Source of the DNA: Chitinophaga sp. H8
Lineage (GTDB): Bacteria; Bacteroidota; Bacteroidia; Chitinophagales; Chitinophagaceae
Assembly: GCF_040567655.1 (NCBI RefSeq)
Contig: NZ_JBEXAC010000001.1
Coordinates: 1,860,001-1,924,000 of the forward strand
Direction of reading: 5' to 3'
Length of the DNA stretch: 64,000 nt
The notes beneath the pieces are model-generated. The model ran no database searches. It was not told the origin of the DNA and worked only from the letters and a program-made list of their open reading frames with translations. Position numbers and translations under genes: made by a program. Of the stretch, positions 8,931 through 18,527 are shown piece by piece (the stretch's first letter is position 1; the number at the start of each line of letters is the position of its first letter).

Positions 8931-11450
8931 ATGACTGATGTACTGTGTATAAAGCGGTTTACGTTATTGCTCTTTCTTGCCTTTACCTATTCTATTTGTA
9001 TATCTGCACAGCAACAAACGATCAGTGGTAGTGTAAAAGATGCGCAAACAGGGGAATACCTTCCATTTGCCAATGTATACTTTAAAGGTACCAGCCATGG
9101 CGTAAGAACAAATGAAGACGGACAGTTCAGTCTTACACTGCACAGTCTGCCAGGAGATAGCCTTACTGCATCTGTGATGGGATATAATATGATGGTAATG
9201 AGGCTGAACCGTCAGGCTGCAAGACAAACAGTGAATTTTGAACTGGAAAGAGGCATACGTATTAAAGAGTTTGTTGTGAATGCAGGGATAAACCCCGCCT
9301 TGATCATCTTGCGTAAAGTGATCCAGCGTAAGCCTGTAAATGACATGCATGCGCTGGATAACTATTCATTGAAGGCATATAATAAGGTAGAAATAGACCT
9401 GAAACATATTCAGGAACGCCACTTACAGCGCAACAGGTTATTAAAACCTTTTGCTTTTATTGCGAAGAATATTGACAGTACCTCAGAAGACAAACCCTTT
9501 TTACCTATTTTTCTTACAGAATCACTGTCTTCTTTTTATTACCAGCAATCTCCTTCCCGCCAGAAAGAGGTCATTCATGCCCAGCAAACCTCCGGTATTA
9601 AGACCGATGCCATACAGCAATACCTGGGTAGTATGTATCAGAAACTGAATATATACGATAACTACATTCAGTTGTTCAGCAAACAGTTTGTAAGCCCTAT
9701 CAGTAATAGCGGAACATTTTACTACCACTATAAAATGTTGGATACCCAATATATCCGGGGTAAAAAGTGTTACCTCATCAGCTTTGTGCCCCGGAGGCCT
9801 GAAGAGCTCGTATTTAAAGGGGAATTCTGGGTGCATGATTCCACGTTTGCGATACAAAAAATGTCGTTGTATGCGGATAAGGATGCGAATATCAACTTCA
9901 TTAATAAAGTATCAGTGGTACAGGAGTTTGCCCCTTTAAATGACTCTGCATGGTTTATTATAAAAGATATCCTGGTAGCTGATTTTACAGTACTTGGTAA
10001 GAAATCTGTAAATGTTATCGGCCGGCGTAGTTTGTTGTATGACAGCATCCGGGTAAACCGGCCTGAGGTAACGGCTTACTTTAATAATAACGGTAACCCC
10101 GATGCGGTGGAAGTAGCTTTATACAACGCCTCAACTGCCCGTAGCTTTTGGGATAGCATCAGGCCGGTATCCCTTAGTAAAAATGAACGGGCTATTTATG
10201 CCATGGTGGATACGTTACAACAATTACCATTGTTTAAAACGTATACCAATACGCTTAAATTTGTATTTACAGGGAAAAAGGAATTTGGTCCGATTGAGAT
10301 AGGGCCGGTATATCGGATGATCAGTATGAACCAGTTGGAAAAACAACGGGTGCGTATTGATCTCGGAACTACGCCGAGATTTAATCCTATGCTTCGTTTA
10401 AGAGGACATCTGGCGTATGGTGTGGCTGATCAGGAATTAAAAGGGCACGTTTCTGCATTATGGATACTCAGCAGGTACCCCCGCAAAGCCTTGTATGCTT
10501 CCTACACACATGAACTGGACAATGGCGGAATTAGCCGGGGAGAACATGAGGAAATAGGTACGGATAATGTGTTTACCCTTTTATTACGGAAGCCAGGCAT
10601 TAAGCAGAAGTTTATTCTGTTGGATGAGAAGAGGGCAGACTACTTTACTGAATGGAGAAATGGGTTCTCTATCCATATTAAAGGAGTAAACCAGGCATTT
10701 TATCCCTATGCACCATTGCCGGCAGTGGATAGCATAGTTAAAGGAAGAATAACCGGACAGTCTAACAATATTACTACTGAACTTGGTATAAAACTTCGTT
10801 ATGCTCCCGGCGAAAAATTCTTGCAGGGAAGGTTTGACCGTATCAGCCTGGGTAGCAAATACCCGGCTTTAACATTAGAATATGATGCAGGTATCAAAGG
10901 TGTCTTAGGGAGTAGCTACCACTATCATAAACTGGAAGCAACGATAGCTGGCAAACATGTGAAGATTGCTCCTCTGGGCAAGCTGACTTATGAAGTTTAT
11001 GCTGGTAAAATATTTAATCCATTGCCTTATTTCCTGCTGGAGAATCATCCTGGTAATGAAATCTATTATTACAGCGGGCGGGCATTTAACATGATGAATC
11101 GCTTTGAATTTATCAGTGATGAATACGCCGGATTTAATCTGGAGCATCACCTGGAAGGTGGTCTGTTTAATTACATCCCGCTACTTAAAAAAATGAAACT
11201 ACGACAGTTTTGGACAGCCAAGGGGGTAATAGGTAGCCTGTCGCCCGAAAATACAGCTATGAATATGCATACCAGCTATCGGTTCCGGACGCTGGAGGCA
11301 CATCCTTATATTGAAGTGGGTACAGGTATAGACAATATTTTAAGGTTTTTCCGGGTAGATTTTGTGTGGAGGCTGGCCCCCAAGCCTCTGCCTCAGGAAG
11401 CTTATCATCGCCGTTTTGGTATATTTGGAAGCTTCCGGCTTAATTTTTAA
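8931..11450 (+). CDS. DUF5686 / carboxypeptidase-regulatory-like outer-membrane protein
   Basis: About 839 residues from the ATG at 8931. A signal peptide ends in ISAQQQ, followed by a CarboxypepD_reg-like beta-sandwich (TISGSVKDAQTGEYLPFANV) and then a long region matching the DUF5686 family, predicted to be a surface or outer-membrane barrel protein. An in-frame TTG at 8919 would add four residues, but it overlaps TGTATTTG, one base from the -7 promoter consensus, so I prefer the ATG. Its stop is 6 nt from the convergent DUF4249 gene. Function of the family is unknown. Confidence 0.87.
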   Translation: MTDVLCIKRFTLLLFLAFTYSICISAQQQTISGSVKDAQTGEYLPFANVYFKGTSHGVRTNEDGQFSLTLHSLPGDSLTASVMGYNMMVMRLNRQAARQTVNFELERGIRIKEFVVNAGINPALIILRKVIQRKPVNDMHALDNYSLKAYNKVEIDLKHIQERHLQRNRLLKPFAFIAKNIDSTSEDKPFLPIFLTESLSSFYYQQSPSRQKEVIHAQQTSGIKTDAIQQYLGSMYQKLNIYDNYIQLFSKQFVSPISNSGTFYYHYKMLDTQYIRGKKCYLISFVPRRPEELVFKGEFWVHDSTFAIQKMSLYADKDANINFINKVSVVQEFAPLNDSAWFIIKDILVADFTVLGKKSVNVIGRRSLLYDSIRVNRPEVTAYFNNNGNPDAVEVALYNASTARSFWDSIRPVSLSKNERAIYAMVDTLQQLPLFKTYTNTLKFVFTGKKEFGPIEIGPVYRMISMNQLEKQRVRIDLGTTPRFNPMLRLRGHLAYGVADQELKGHVSALWILSRYPRKALYASYTHELDNGGISRGEHEEIGTDNVFTLLLRKPGIKQKFILLDEKRADYFTEWRNGFSIHIKGVNQAFYPYAPLPAVDSIVKGRITGQSNNITTELGIKLRYAPGEKFLQGRFDRISLGSKYPALTLEYDAGIKGVLGSSYHYHKLEATIAGKHVKIAPLGKLTYEVYAGKIFNPLPYFLLENHPGNEIYYYSGRAFNMMNRFEFISDEYAGFNLEHHLEGGLFNYIPLLKKMKLRQFWTAKGVIGSLSPENTAMNMHTSYRFRTLEAHPYIEVGTGIDNILRFFRVDFVWRLAPKPLPQEAYHRRFGIFGSFRLNF

Positions 11451-11456
11451 TCTGGC

Positions 11457-12503
11457 TTAGTTCAGGTCATCATAATACAAATAGTAAGTGTGCTGATAAA
11501 GCCCGCCTACAATACCTAATCCATTTAGAGTATTTCCTTTTAGTTGAATAGCCTGGAAAAGACTGTTTAGTCCAGGATTACGTACTACTTTCTCATAAGT
11601 AAGGAGGAAGTCATAGTAAGCTTTTGAAGTAGAACGTACGTATACAATGATCCTTCCTTTGGGAATAAGCTCATCATCGGGTACGGCATTAATAGCCGCA
11701 GCATTGAGATACAGGTCTGTACTTAGTACAGGACTATTTTGTGTAAACAGGATACGGTTGAAATTTTCGTTCAATCCTCCTATCTGGTTATTATCTGCAT
11801 TCATATCCTGGGTATAGCAGGGGATGCGTAAATAGTCGTCCAGGCAGATAGTATCTTTACGCAGGAGTACACCGGATAGTGTTTTAACCCGGTTGTAGTT
11901 TTCAGGATCATCTCTTTTGCTGAATTTGTTTCCATTGTACAGCGCAGTGGAGTCTGCATAACAAGCCTGCTTGAGTGCTTCGAGTACGATGAATTGTTTG
12001 CCTCCCGGTGCATTGGCCCGTATTTTAAAATGAAACTTTAATGCAGCCCTGCCATTGAGTACGGTTCTGATCGTGTCTGTGAGTGCTGCATCAAAAGCGG
12101 TGGGGATGTAGGTACGGGCATAGGTTGTTTTCATATCGGGTACAGCTGCCTGTAATTTGTATTGTTGCCCTGCCTGTAATAAGGTAGTTCCTCTGTAGGT
12201 CCCCATCAGGCCATCTGCACTTGCATCATAGGTAAGTGTTTCAATGGTCTGTTCATTACCATTCATCAAGGTTACCACTGCATTCCTTACAGGTTCAAAC
12301 TCGTTGTTGGTACCTGTTGTTACTGGCTTACTTCTGCCCACACGCACTAATGATTGTTCGCCCGCTATCAGCTCGCAGTACAGTACATTCTCCGGTTTGG
12401 CATTATTGGGGGGCAGTGGTGTTTCCTGCTGGCAGCTACAGAAAAGGACACTTAATGTAAACAGGAAGCGAAATGGTATCAATATGTTTATAGTGTTGGG
12501 CAT
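11457..12503 (-). CDS. DUF4249 surface lipoprotein
   Basis: A 348-residue lipoprotein with lipobox LFCSC near residue 23. The start of the mature domain (VLYCELIAGEQSLVRVGRS) is a DUF4249 hallmark. This family is regularly encoded directly behind TonB-dependent receptors, as here with a 2-nt gap. It probably acts as a surface partner of the receptor, analogous in position to SusD. Its ligand is unknown. It is the last gene of the sigma-FecR-TonB receptor cluster. Confidence 0.87.
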   Translation of the reverse strand: MPNTINILIPFRFLFTLSVLFCSCQQETPLPPNNAKPENVLYCELIAGEQSLVRVGRSKPVTTGTNNEFEPVRNAVVTLMNGNEQTIETLTYDASADGLMGTYRGTTLLQAGQQYKLQAAVPDMKTTYARTYIPTAFDAALTDTIRTVLNGRAALKFHFKIRANAPGGKQFIVLEALKQACYADSTALYNGNKFSKRDDPENYNRVKTLSGVLLRKDTICLDDYLRIPCYTQDMNADNNQIGGLNENFNRILFTQNSPVLSTDLYLNAAAINAVPDDELIPKGRIIVYVRSTSKAYYDFLLTYEKVVRNPGLNSLFQAIQLKGNTLNGLGIVGGLYQHTYYLYYDDLN

Positions 12504-12505
12504 GG

Positions 12506-15157
12506 TTAAAACTTAAAAGTATAGCTTAAATAAGGTAATGCTCTGAAAATACTGTATTGATACAGGCTCAGTGCATATTCACTATTGAAGTTCAACAGGG
12601 AAAACTGATCATAACTTACTATGAATGGATTTCGGCGGTTATAAACATTGTATATGCCGGCACTGATAATATGCTGATAGGGTTTATTGGTTCCCAGGTA
12701 GATGGTAGTACCGAGATCTAAATGATGTACCGGCTTTAACCTGAAATTATTAATGCTGGTAATGTACTGTAAATAGTTAGGGAGGTAGCTTCTGAAAGGA
12801 GAATACCTTTCATCGAGATAACCGCCAATATTCCGTGCCTGATCAAAGTCGGGATATATTTGCTGTGGTAATGTGAAAGGTGCGCCGCTGGCATATTTCC
12901 AGGAAGCTGATACATTCCACCGGGGAGTAACCTTATATTTAAGTGCCAAAGAAAGATTATGCCGGCGGTCATCTTTATAGGGATAAATGAGCCCTCCGTT
13001 TAGTTTATCAAACTGGCGAAAAGCCCAGGAGAGGGTATAGGAGATAATGCCTGTAAAGCGCCCTTTCATTTTCTCCAGCGAGAGTTCGGTACCGTAATTA
13101 TACCCGTTTCCCGTTACCACTTTTTTCTCCCACAGGTCAGAATTATCAAAAATATTTAAGACGGTATTTGTGGTAACAATGTCTTTCATTTGTTTGAAGT
13201 AGATATTACCTCCGAAGTTGTAAGTGTTAGACCATTGTTTCTGGTAGCTTATGCTATAGGAAAAAGCATGTTCCGGTTTGATATTATCTGTACTGGGTAC
13301 CCAAAGGTCCGTAGGCAGGTTAATAATAGGGGTGGTGAGCAGGTGGATGAACTGTGTCATTTTGCTAAAGCTGGCTTGCAGGTATTGTCCTTTTTGCATA
13401 TTCCACCGGAATAATAACCGTGGCTGGAGAGATGTATATAATGAGTTTTCCTGAGCCAGGCCCGCAAAGTGTGCTCCCAATTGCAGGGTTATTTTATTTT
13501 CCAATAAGTTTAATTCATCTTCCAGATAAGTATTAAACTCCGACATGTAATACTTAGGGGCATTGCGATGAATAGGCTCACTGCTATGCACGTTTGTTTT
13601 ATAGGCGGTAGGAGCAAAATTGTGATAGATATAACCTGCTCCAAAAGACAGCCGGTGGGTGCTGTTGAGTGCATATTCTGTTTCATTCCGGATGCTCAGG
13701 TCCTGGATTCTGGAAATACCTTTGCCGGTTACAAAAATGGAATCATTGAATGGCAGTGGCACTACAGACGTTTGATAAAACTTATTAAAAAAACGGCCAT
13801 AAGTAAAATAGGTATGCGAAAACAAACGCGGATTGAATACAGTTGCCCATTTTAATGAGCCGGTAATATTACTCCAGGCAAAAGAATAGTTGTCAAAAAG
13901 GGGAAGTACAGGGTTGTCGCTGTTTACTACTAATTTATCCTGCCCGGTGTAAAAGCTGAGATACACCCTGTTTTTTTTATTGATCACCTGGTTCAGCTTA
14001 AAATTAATATCATACAGGTAGTAGTTGCCATATTTCCTTAGTTCCCTGCTACGGTAAAGCGCGTCTACGAGGGAGCGCCTTACGGATAATTGAACGGCAC
14101 TTTTTTGTTTTTTGATGGGGCCTTCCACCAATATATTAGCTGCCAGCGGGCTGATGGTAGTTTTACCATGCCATTCCAGCATATTGCCGTCTTTGGTACG
14201 GATATCGACTACGGATGACAGGCGTCCTCCATATCGTGCAGGGAACCCATCTCTGTAAAACTGCACATCTTTCAAGGCGTCTCCGTTGAAGATAGAAAAC
14301 AACCCGAACAGATGGCCGGTGTGGTATAGCGGTACACCATCCAGGAGGTAAAGGTTTTGATCAGCAGAGCCACCTCTGATGAGGAGGTTACTGCTGCTTT
14401 CCAGTGAGCTGCCGGTGCCGGGATATAACTGCAGGCTTTTCAATACATCTTTCTCCCCTAATAGTGCGGGGAAGTTGTCGAGGTAACTCACTGGCATGCT
14501 CAGGTGTCCGGGCTGAATGATAACAGAATCTCCGGCGCCTTTTACTACTACTGTTTGCAGCAGGTTTCGGGTTTCCAGGAAGATATCCTGTTCGCGGGAA
14601 TTGTCAGACAGGCGGTGTATAATGGCTTCATAGCCAATATGCGAAAAAACGAGCTGCCGGCAGGTATCCGGTATTAACAGGCTGTAGAAGCCATAAGCAT
14701 TGGTAGTGGTCCCTTTCCTGGATACCGGATCATAAACTGAAACTCCGATGATCGCTTCATTACTGCCAGCTTCCTTTACAAATCCACTAATAGTATGGTA
14801 AGCAGGTGCCTCCACATTTTTTAATAATAATAACTTGCCATTTATTTCTGTCATCCCAATGCCGGTTTCTCTTAAAACGGTGGCCAGGGCATCGCCAACT
14901 GTATGTTCTATGCCTGTTAATACCACCTTATTACTAAGTGGCAGATAAGTAGAGCTGTAAGTAATAGGGATGCCGGTTTTTTGCTGTATATCCTGCAGAA
15001 AGAACAGAATGGTACCGTGGGTACGGGAAGGGGAATAAGCTTTTAACAGCAGGCTGGTAGGGGTGGTTTGGGCAATTGAGCTGGTAGTGCTGAAAAAGCA
15101 GAGATTAAAAAATGTAAAGTACAATAGCCACTGAAAGTAGCAGCTATTGCCCCACAA
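12506..15157 (-). CDS. TonB-dependent receptor with STN and carboxypeptidase-like domains
   Basis: About 883 residues from a TTG at 15157. Order: signal peptide (ends SSIAQ), secretin/TonB short N-terminal domain, CarboxypepD_reg domain (TISGFVKEAGSNEAIIGVSV), plug (LLIRGGSADQNLYLLDGVPL) and a 22-strand-type barrel ending in YTFKF. The only in-frame ATG, at 15292, lies 149 nt inside fecR and would put 45 residues of charged sequence before the signal peptide. The TTG overlaps the fecR end by 14 nt and has AGGAAGGGG nine bases upstream. STN plus linked FecR and sigma genes imply ligand-dependent transcriptional signalling. Ligand is unknown. Confidence 0.87.
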   Translation of the reverse strand: MWGNSCYFQWLLYFTFFNLCFFSTTSSIAQTTPTSLLLKAYSPSRTHGTILFFLQDIQQKTGIPITYSSTYLPLSNKVVLTGIEHTVGDALATVLRETGIGMTEINGKLLLLKNVEAPAYHTISGFVKEAGSNEAIIGVSVYDPVSRKGTTTNAYGFYSLLIPDTCRQLVFSHIGYEAIIHRLSDNSREQDIFLETRNLLQTVVVKGAGDSVIIQPGHLSMPVSYLDNFPALLGEKDVLKSLQLYPGTGSSLESSSNLLIRGGSADQNLYLLDGVPLYHTGHLFGLFSIFNGDALKDVQFYRDGFPARYGGRLSSVVDIRTKDGNMLEWHGKTTISPLAANILVEGPIKKQKSAVQLSVRRSLVDALYRSRELRKYGNYYLYDINFKLNQVINKKNRVYLSFYTGQDKLVVNSDNPVLPLFDNYSFAWSNITGSLKWATVFNPRLFSHTYFTYGRFFNKFYQTSVVPLPFNDSIFVTGKGISRIQDLSIRNETEYALNSTHRLSFGAGYIYHNFAPTAYKTNVHSSEPIHRNAPKYYMSEFNTYLEDELNLLENKITLQLGAHFAGLAQENSLYTSLQPRLLFRWNMQKGQYLQASFSKMTQFIHLLTTPIINLPTDLWVPSTDNIKPEHAFSYSISYQKQWSNTYNFGGNIYFKQMKDIVTTNTVLNIFDNSDLWEKKVVTGNGYNYGTELSLEKMKGRFTGIISYTLSWAFRQFDKLNGGLIYPYKDDRRHNLSLALKYKVTPRWNVSASWKYASGAPFTLPQQIYPDFDQARNIGGYLDERYSPFRSYLPNYLQYITSINNFRLKPVHHLDLGTTIYLGTNKPYQHIISAGIYNVYNRRNPFIVSYDQFSLLNFNSEYALSLYQYSIFRALPYLSYTFKF

Positions 15158-16142
15158 TAATAGTATCCCCTTCCTGCCGGTATGTGAATCCGAGCAATAA
15201 TTGCAATTCGTGCATAGCTTCCGCACAGGACTGGCCTTCAAAGCGGGCAGTAGCTTTAAGTGTTGTGGTGGTTTGTTGATATGCGTTTTCAACCTTGATT
15301 ACTTTACCATAAAACCCTGCCACCTGTGTTAAAATTTCGGACAGGGGCTGGTCATTGAACTGCAATATACCAGTTTTCCACGCCAGGTAGTTAATATCAT
15401 TGTTAGGTTGTTGCCATATTTTTCCAGGTTGATTCATCCCTTTTTCTCCACTGAGCAATATCAGCGAGCCGGAATTGTTACCACCTGATAATTTTACTTT
15501 ACCATTAGATACTACTACTGTGGTACTGGTATCGCTGGTATGTACAGTAAAGGCAGTACCTAAAACTTCGATAACAGAATGATCCGGAGTTTCTATCAGA
15601 AAAGGTTTGTCCGGATCGGGGGTTACCTCAAAGTAAGCCTGTCCCTTCAAACGTACGGTACGGTGTTGTGCATTGAAGCCGGGTAAATAGGTGATGCTGG
15701 CTCCCTGTCTTAGTGTAATCAGGGAATGGTCTTCCAGTTCCAGGCTTTTCACCTTTCCTTCATTTGCAGCAATTACCTGGGGAATATTACTGGTGCGGGC
15801 AGATTTAAACCACCATAATGTGCCTGCAACCACTATGGCGACAGCAGCAGCGGTCAATCCTTTCAGGATAAGTGAACGCCTGTTTTTTACGGGTACTAAT
15901 ACAGGTTGGGTGCCTTGCAAGCGGTTATCTACCTTATTCCAGGCAGCCGTTGTGTTATAAGACCTGGGAGGGGTAGCAGCAGGTTTGATATCCTGCCATA
16001 GTTGTTGAATTTGCTGGTATTCTTCCCTGTTGGCAGGCGACTCGTCCAGCCATTGCTGCAGGAGGCGTGCTTCCTCAGGACTGCATGCTGAAGCTAGTGC
16101 TTTGGCAATCAGATCATGTATGTGACTGTTATCTGAATTCAT
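15144..16142 (-). CDS. FecR-family anti-sigma regulator
   Basis: A 332-residue protein. The N-terminal cytoplasmic part (about 1-85) should bind the sigma factor. One transmembrane helix (about 92-111, ending GTLWWF) crosses the inner membrane. The FecR domain follows (VKSLELEDHSLITLRQGASI; LKGQAYFEVTPDPDKPF; VLGTAFTVH). The C-terminus (QPLSEILTQVAGFYGKVI to IIVGQ) is a DUF4974/STN-like domain that would receive the signal from the TonB receptor. The sigma gene starts 48 nt upstream and the receptor overlaps its 3' end. Confidence 0.92.
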   Translation of the reverse strand: MNSDNSHIHDLIAKALASACSPEEARLLQQWLDESPANREEYQQIQQLWQDIKPAATPPRSYNTTAAWNKVDNRLQGTQPVLVPVKNRRSLILKGLTAAAVAIVVAGTLWWFKSARTSNIPQVIAANEGKVKSLELEDHSLITLRQGASITYLPGFNAQHRTVRLKGQAYFEVTPDPDKPFLIETPDHSVIEVLGTAFTVHTSDTSTTVVVSNGKVKLSGGNNSGSLILLSGEKGMNQPGKIWQQPNNDINYLAWKTGILQFNDQPLSEILTQVAGFYGKVIKVENAYQQTTTTLKATARFEGQSCAEAMHELQLLLGFTYRQEGDTIIVGQ

Positions 16143-16190
16143 GGTTGTGCTCTCTGTCTTGATAACGCATGCATTGCGCTTTGCCCTCTA

Positions 16191-16751
16191 TCAATAATAT
16201 AACATTTTTATGAGTAAAAGCAGGCCTGTGGGAAAACCACAAGCTTTCAGGTACTTACGCAACAGCTTTAATGCCCTCCCCATGTAGTTTTCCACGGTTT
16301 TGACGGAAAGCCCTAATTGGGCTGCTGTTTGCTGCTGGCTCATCCCTTTGAGCTTGCAACAGGTAAATACTTCCCGGCATTGCGGTGGCAAACTGGCAAT
16401 GGCTTCATATAAAAACTGTTCATAATAAGGTGTCAATTCCTCCTTTGAAAAAGCATCCGGGGCTGTTTCAATGGGAAGGGTATAACTGATCGCCTTGGTA
16501 GCAGTGGCAGTAGTATTGATTTTCCGTAATGCCGAGATGGAGTTGTTACGTACTGCGCGGAACAGATATGCATTTATGCTAGGGATGTTGATCATTTCGG
16601 GATGCTTTTCCCATAGTTTAATAAATGTTTCCTGTACCACATCTTCTGCTGCCGCGTCATCCATCAGAAAGGAATAAGCATAATTACACAATTCGCCATA
16701 GAGCGATTGGAAAAGGTCTTTGAACTGTTGGTAGGAAGCACTCCCTGTCAT
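16191..16751 (-). CDS. ECF RNA polymerase sigma factor (Bacteroidota sigma-70 family 1)
   Basis: A 186-residue ECF sigma. Region 2 is about residues 10-75 (YAYSFLMDDAAAEDVVQETF, a clear 2.2/-10 recognition segment). Region 4 is about 118-170 (LPPQCREVFTCCKLKGMSQQ, then an HTH with LGLSVKTVENYMGRAL). It is the first gene of the sigma-FecR-receptor-DUF4249 cluster and presumably drives it when the receptor is occupied. I see no consensus -7 box directly upstream. Confidence 0.93.
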   Translation of the reverse strand: MTGSASYQQFKDLFQSLYGELCNYAYSFLMDDAAAEDVVQETFIKLWEKHPEMINIPSINAYLFRAVRNNSISALRKINTTATATKAISYTLPIETAPDAFSKEELTPYYEQFLYEAIASLPPQCREVFTCCKLKGMSQQQTAAQLGLSVKTVENYMGRALKLLRKYLKACGFPTGLLLLIKMLYY

Positions 16752-16870
16752 AGTTGATTCCCGCTGATAAATGATCAGGCTATAAATAATTGGCCACTAA
16801 AGTAGGATATTTTTACACGATCTCCGCGTCATTTGCCAAGGGAGGTACAGAACAGGGTATAAAGTGTAAA

Positions 16871-16900
16871 ATCCCGGGAGCACGCTCCCGGGATTCAGAT
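16871..16900 (-). terminator. Rho-independent terminator of the B12 uptake operon
   Basis: On the minus strand ATCCCGGGAGC and its exact complement form an 11-bp GC-rich stem with a minimal loop, followed by TTTTA. It sits about 13 nt after the stop of the DUF4988-type gene, closing the minus-strand operon. Confidence 0.82.
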
Positions 16901-16907
16901 TAATAAG

Positions 16908-18485
16908 TTATTTAAGGTTCAGATCATCCACACCTGCGATTTCCGTAGATATTTCTCCCAGCCAGCCACCTTCAGCTCTCATGCCGGTATATACTTTGAT
17001 AAAATCAACCCCTTTTAATTTAACAGGATTACCGGCAGCATCTACCGCCCAGTCGATTTTAATTTTAGCGCGGTCATCGCCGTTGCCCCAGTTATCAGCA
17101 TAACCAAAAGCAAATGCAGGGCTTACAAAGTAAGAGCCGGTACCTGACAGGTCCGTTACGTTATCTTCTGTGAGCTTGGTGCCTGTGAATGTGATACTGT
17201 CACCTTTCCATTGCGGATAATAGCTTTGGTTGTGGAAGGAATTCTTGGACAGATATCCTGATTTACCCTGGTTGTCTTTCCATTTGATATAAGTGGTATC
17301 GGTCAGGTAAGGGTATTTGTTATTGGGTGTTTTTATTTTATTTTCATCAGGTTTATAGTAGGTGATCTTATAGTTTTTTACCGTTTTAGGGTGATTGTAT
17401 TCAGAACCTGCAATTTCAAACCATTCATCATCCGGCAGGCCGTTACCATTGGCATCATAGGATACCATGATAATACCAGGTTCTGACCAGTTGTTGAAGG
17501 CATTTCCTTTTACAAGGAAACTGTTTTCACCAGGCGTATTTACGATGGTATGATCAAACCCCATTACTACATAACCGCCAAAGCCACCAAGATGAACCAG
17601 GGAATTATCTTTCAGGGCATTTTCAGCTTTAGCATTCAAGGCTTCCTGATCTTCGCCGGTAACCCAGGCAGGTAAGGTATTTACAAACTGGCCGGGAGCT
17701 GGAAGGTATTCAAATACTTTGGCTACTCCATTGGTATATTGCTTGTCTTTAATAGTAACCACTATTTCCTGTTGTCCGGTACCAATACCGTTTTTAGCAG
17801 AAAATTTAAGCAGGTATGAGCCTGGCTTGGCGAACACGTGCAGTAACTCTTGGGTTTTAGAAAGTGTGTCTGTTCCAAGTGTCCAGGAATAGGCAGCACC
17901 CTCATCATATTTTACAGTGGCAGCTATCTTTATCCATTTCATTTTGTCGAACACAAAGCCTCCTATGGGTGTGGTAATGTTTACTTCAGGAGCAGTAGAT
18001 TTTAACTGAATACTTTTACCATCACTGAAGATAAAGGTCATCAGCTCATTGGCTTTTACAATAGCCATAATAGAGGTAACGCCTGCTTTGACTGTAGTAT
18101 TGGTTTTTACGCCGGTATCGGTACCATCTATAGCCCAGTTGCCATTTTCACCAATGCTTAGCTGGGGTTGGTCTCCCTGCGCTGGTACTTTACTGTCGAT
18201 ACCATCAATCAGCCAGTTGCCATTGGCACCTACTGTGATAAAAGCAGGGGAGTTCCCTACATTCAATTTGGTGCCATCACTGAGGGTGATGATGTACTTG
18301 TCGCCTGTGGTTTCATAACTGGTGATGTATAACCGGCTGTTTAATGCATTCAGCAACGTTTCATACTTGGCCAGCTGTTCTTTGATCAGGTTGATGTCGT
18401 CTTTCAGGCCATTAATGTCATCTTTGTAACATCCTGTAAACAGGAGCATGGCAGCACATGCGCATTGTAAAATTTTCTTCTTCAT
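16908..18485 (-). CDS. DUF4988/PKD-like surface lipoprotein of the cobalamin operon
   Basis: A 525-residue lipoprotein with lipobox LLFTGC (C19). An N-terminal helical coiled stretch (about 20-50) leads into repeats of the form (I/V)G(A/E)NGNWxIDGxDT, seen twice and typical of DUF4988-type proteins. A PKD-like domain follows (about 170-250: AYSWTLGTDTLSKTQ, KPGSYLLKFSAKNG). A C-terminal domain of about 270 residues (GGFGGYVVMGFDH; DANGNGLPDDEWFEIAG) has no function I can name. It is third in an operon behind a cobalamin riboswitch and a BtuB-like receptor, so a role as a cobalamin-binding surface protein is inferred. Confidence 0.8.
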   Translation of the reverse strand: MKKKILQCACAAMLLFTGCYKDDINGLKDDINLIKEQLAKYETLLNALNSRLYITSYETTGDKYIITLSDGTKLNVGNSPAFITVGANGNWLIDGIDSKVPAQGDQPQLSIGENGNWAIDGTDTGVKTNTTVKAGVTSIMAIVKANELMTFIFSDGKSIQLKSTAPEVNITTPIGGFVFDKMKWIKIAATVKYDEGAAYSWTLGTDTLSKTQELLHVFAKPGSYLLKFSAKNGIGTGQQEIVVTIKDKQYTNGVAKVFEYLPAPGQFVNTLPAWVTGEDQEALNAKAENALKDNSLVHLGGFGGYVVMGFDHTIVNTPGENSFLVKGNAFNNWSEPGIIMVSYDANGNGLPDDEWFEIAGSEYNHPKTVKNYKITYYKPDENKIKTPNNKYPYLTDTTYIKWKDNQGKSGYLSKNSFHNQSYYPQWKGDSITFTGTKLTEDNVTDLSGTGSYFVSPAFAFGYADNWGNGDDRAKIKIDWAVDAAGNPVKLKGVDFIKVYTGMRAEGGWLGEISTEIAGVDDLNLK

Positions 18486-18527
18486 GTTTATTAGTTATTG
18501 ATAGTTAGTATTGGAATGATTGTTTGA

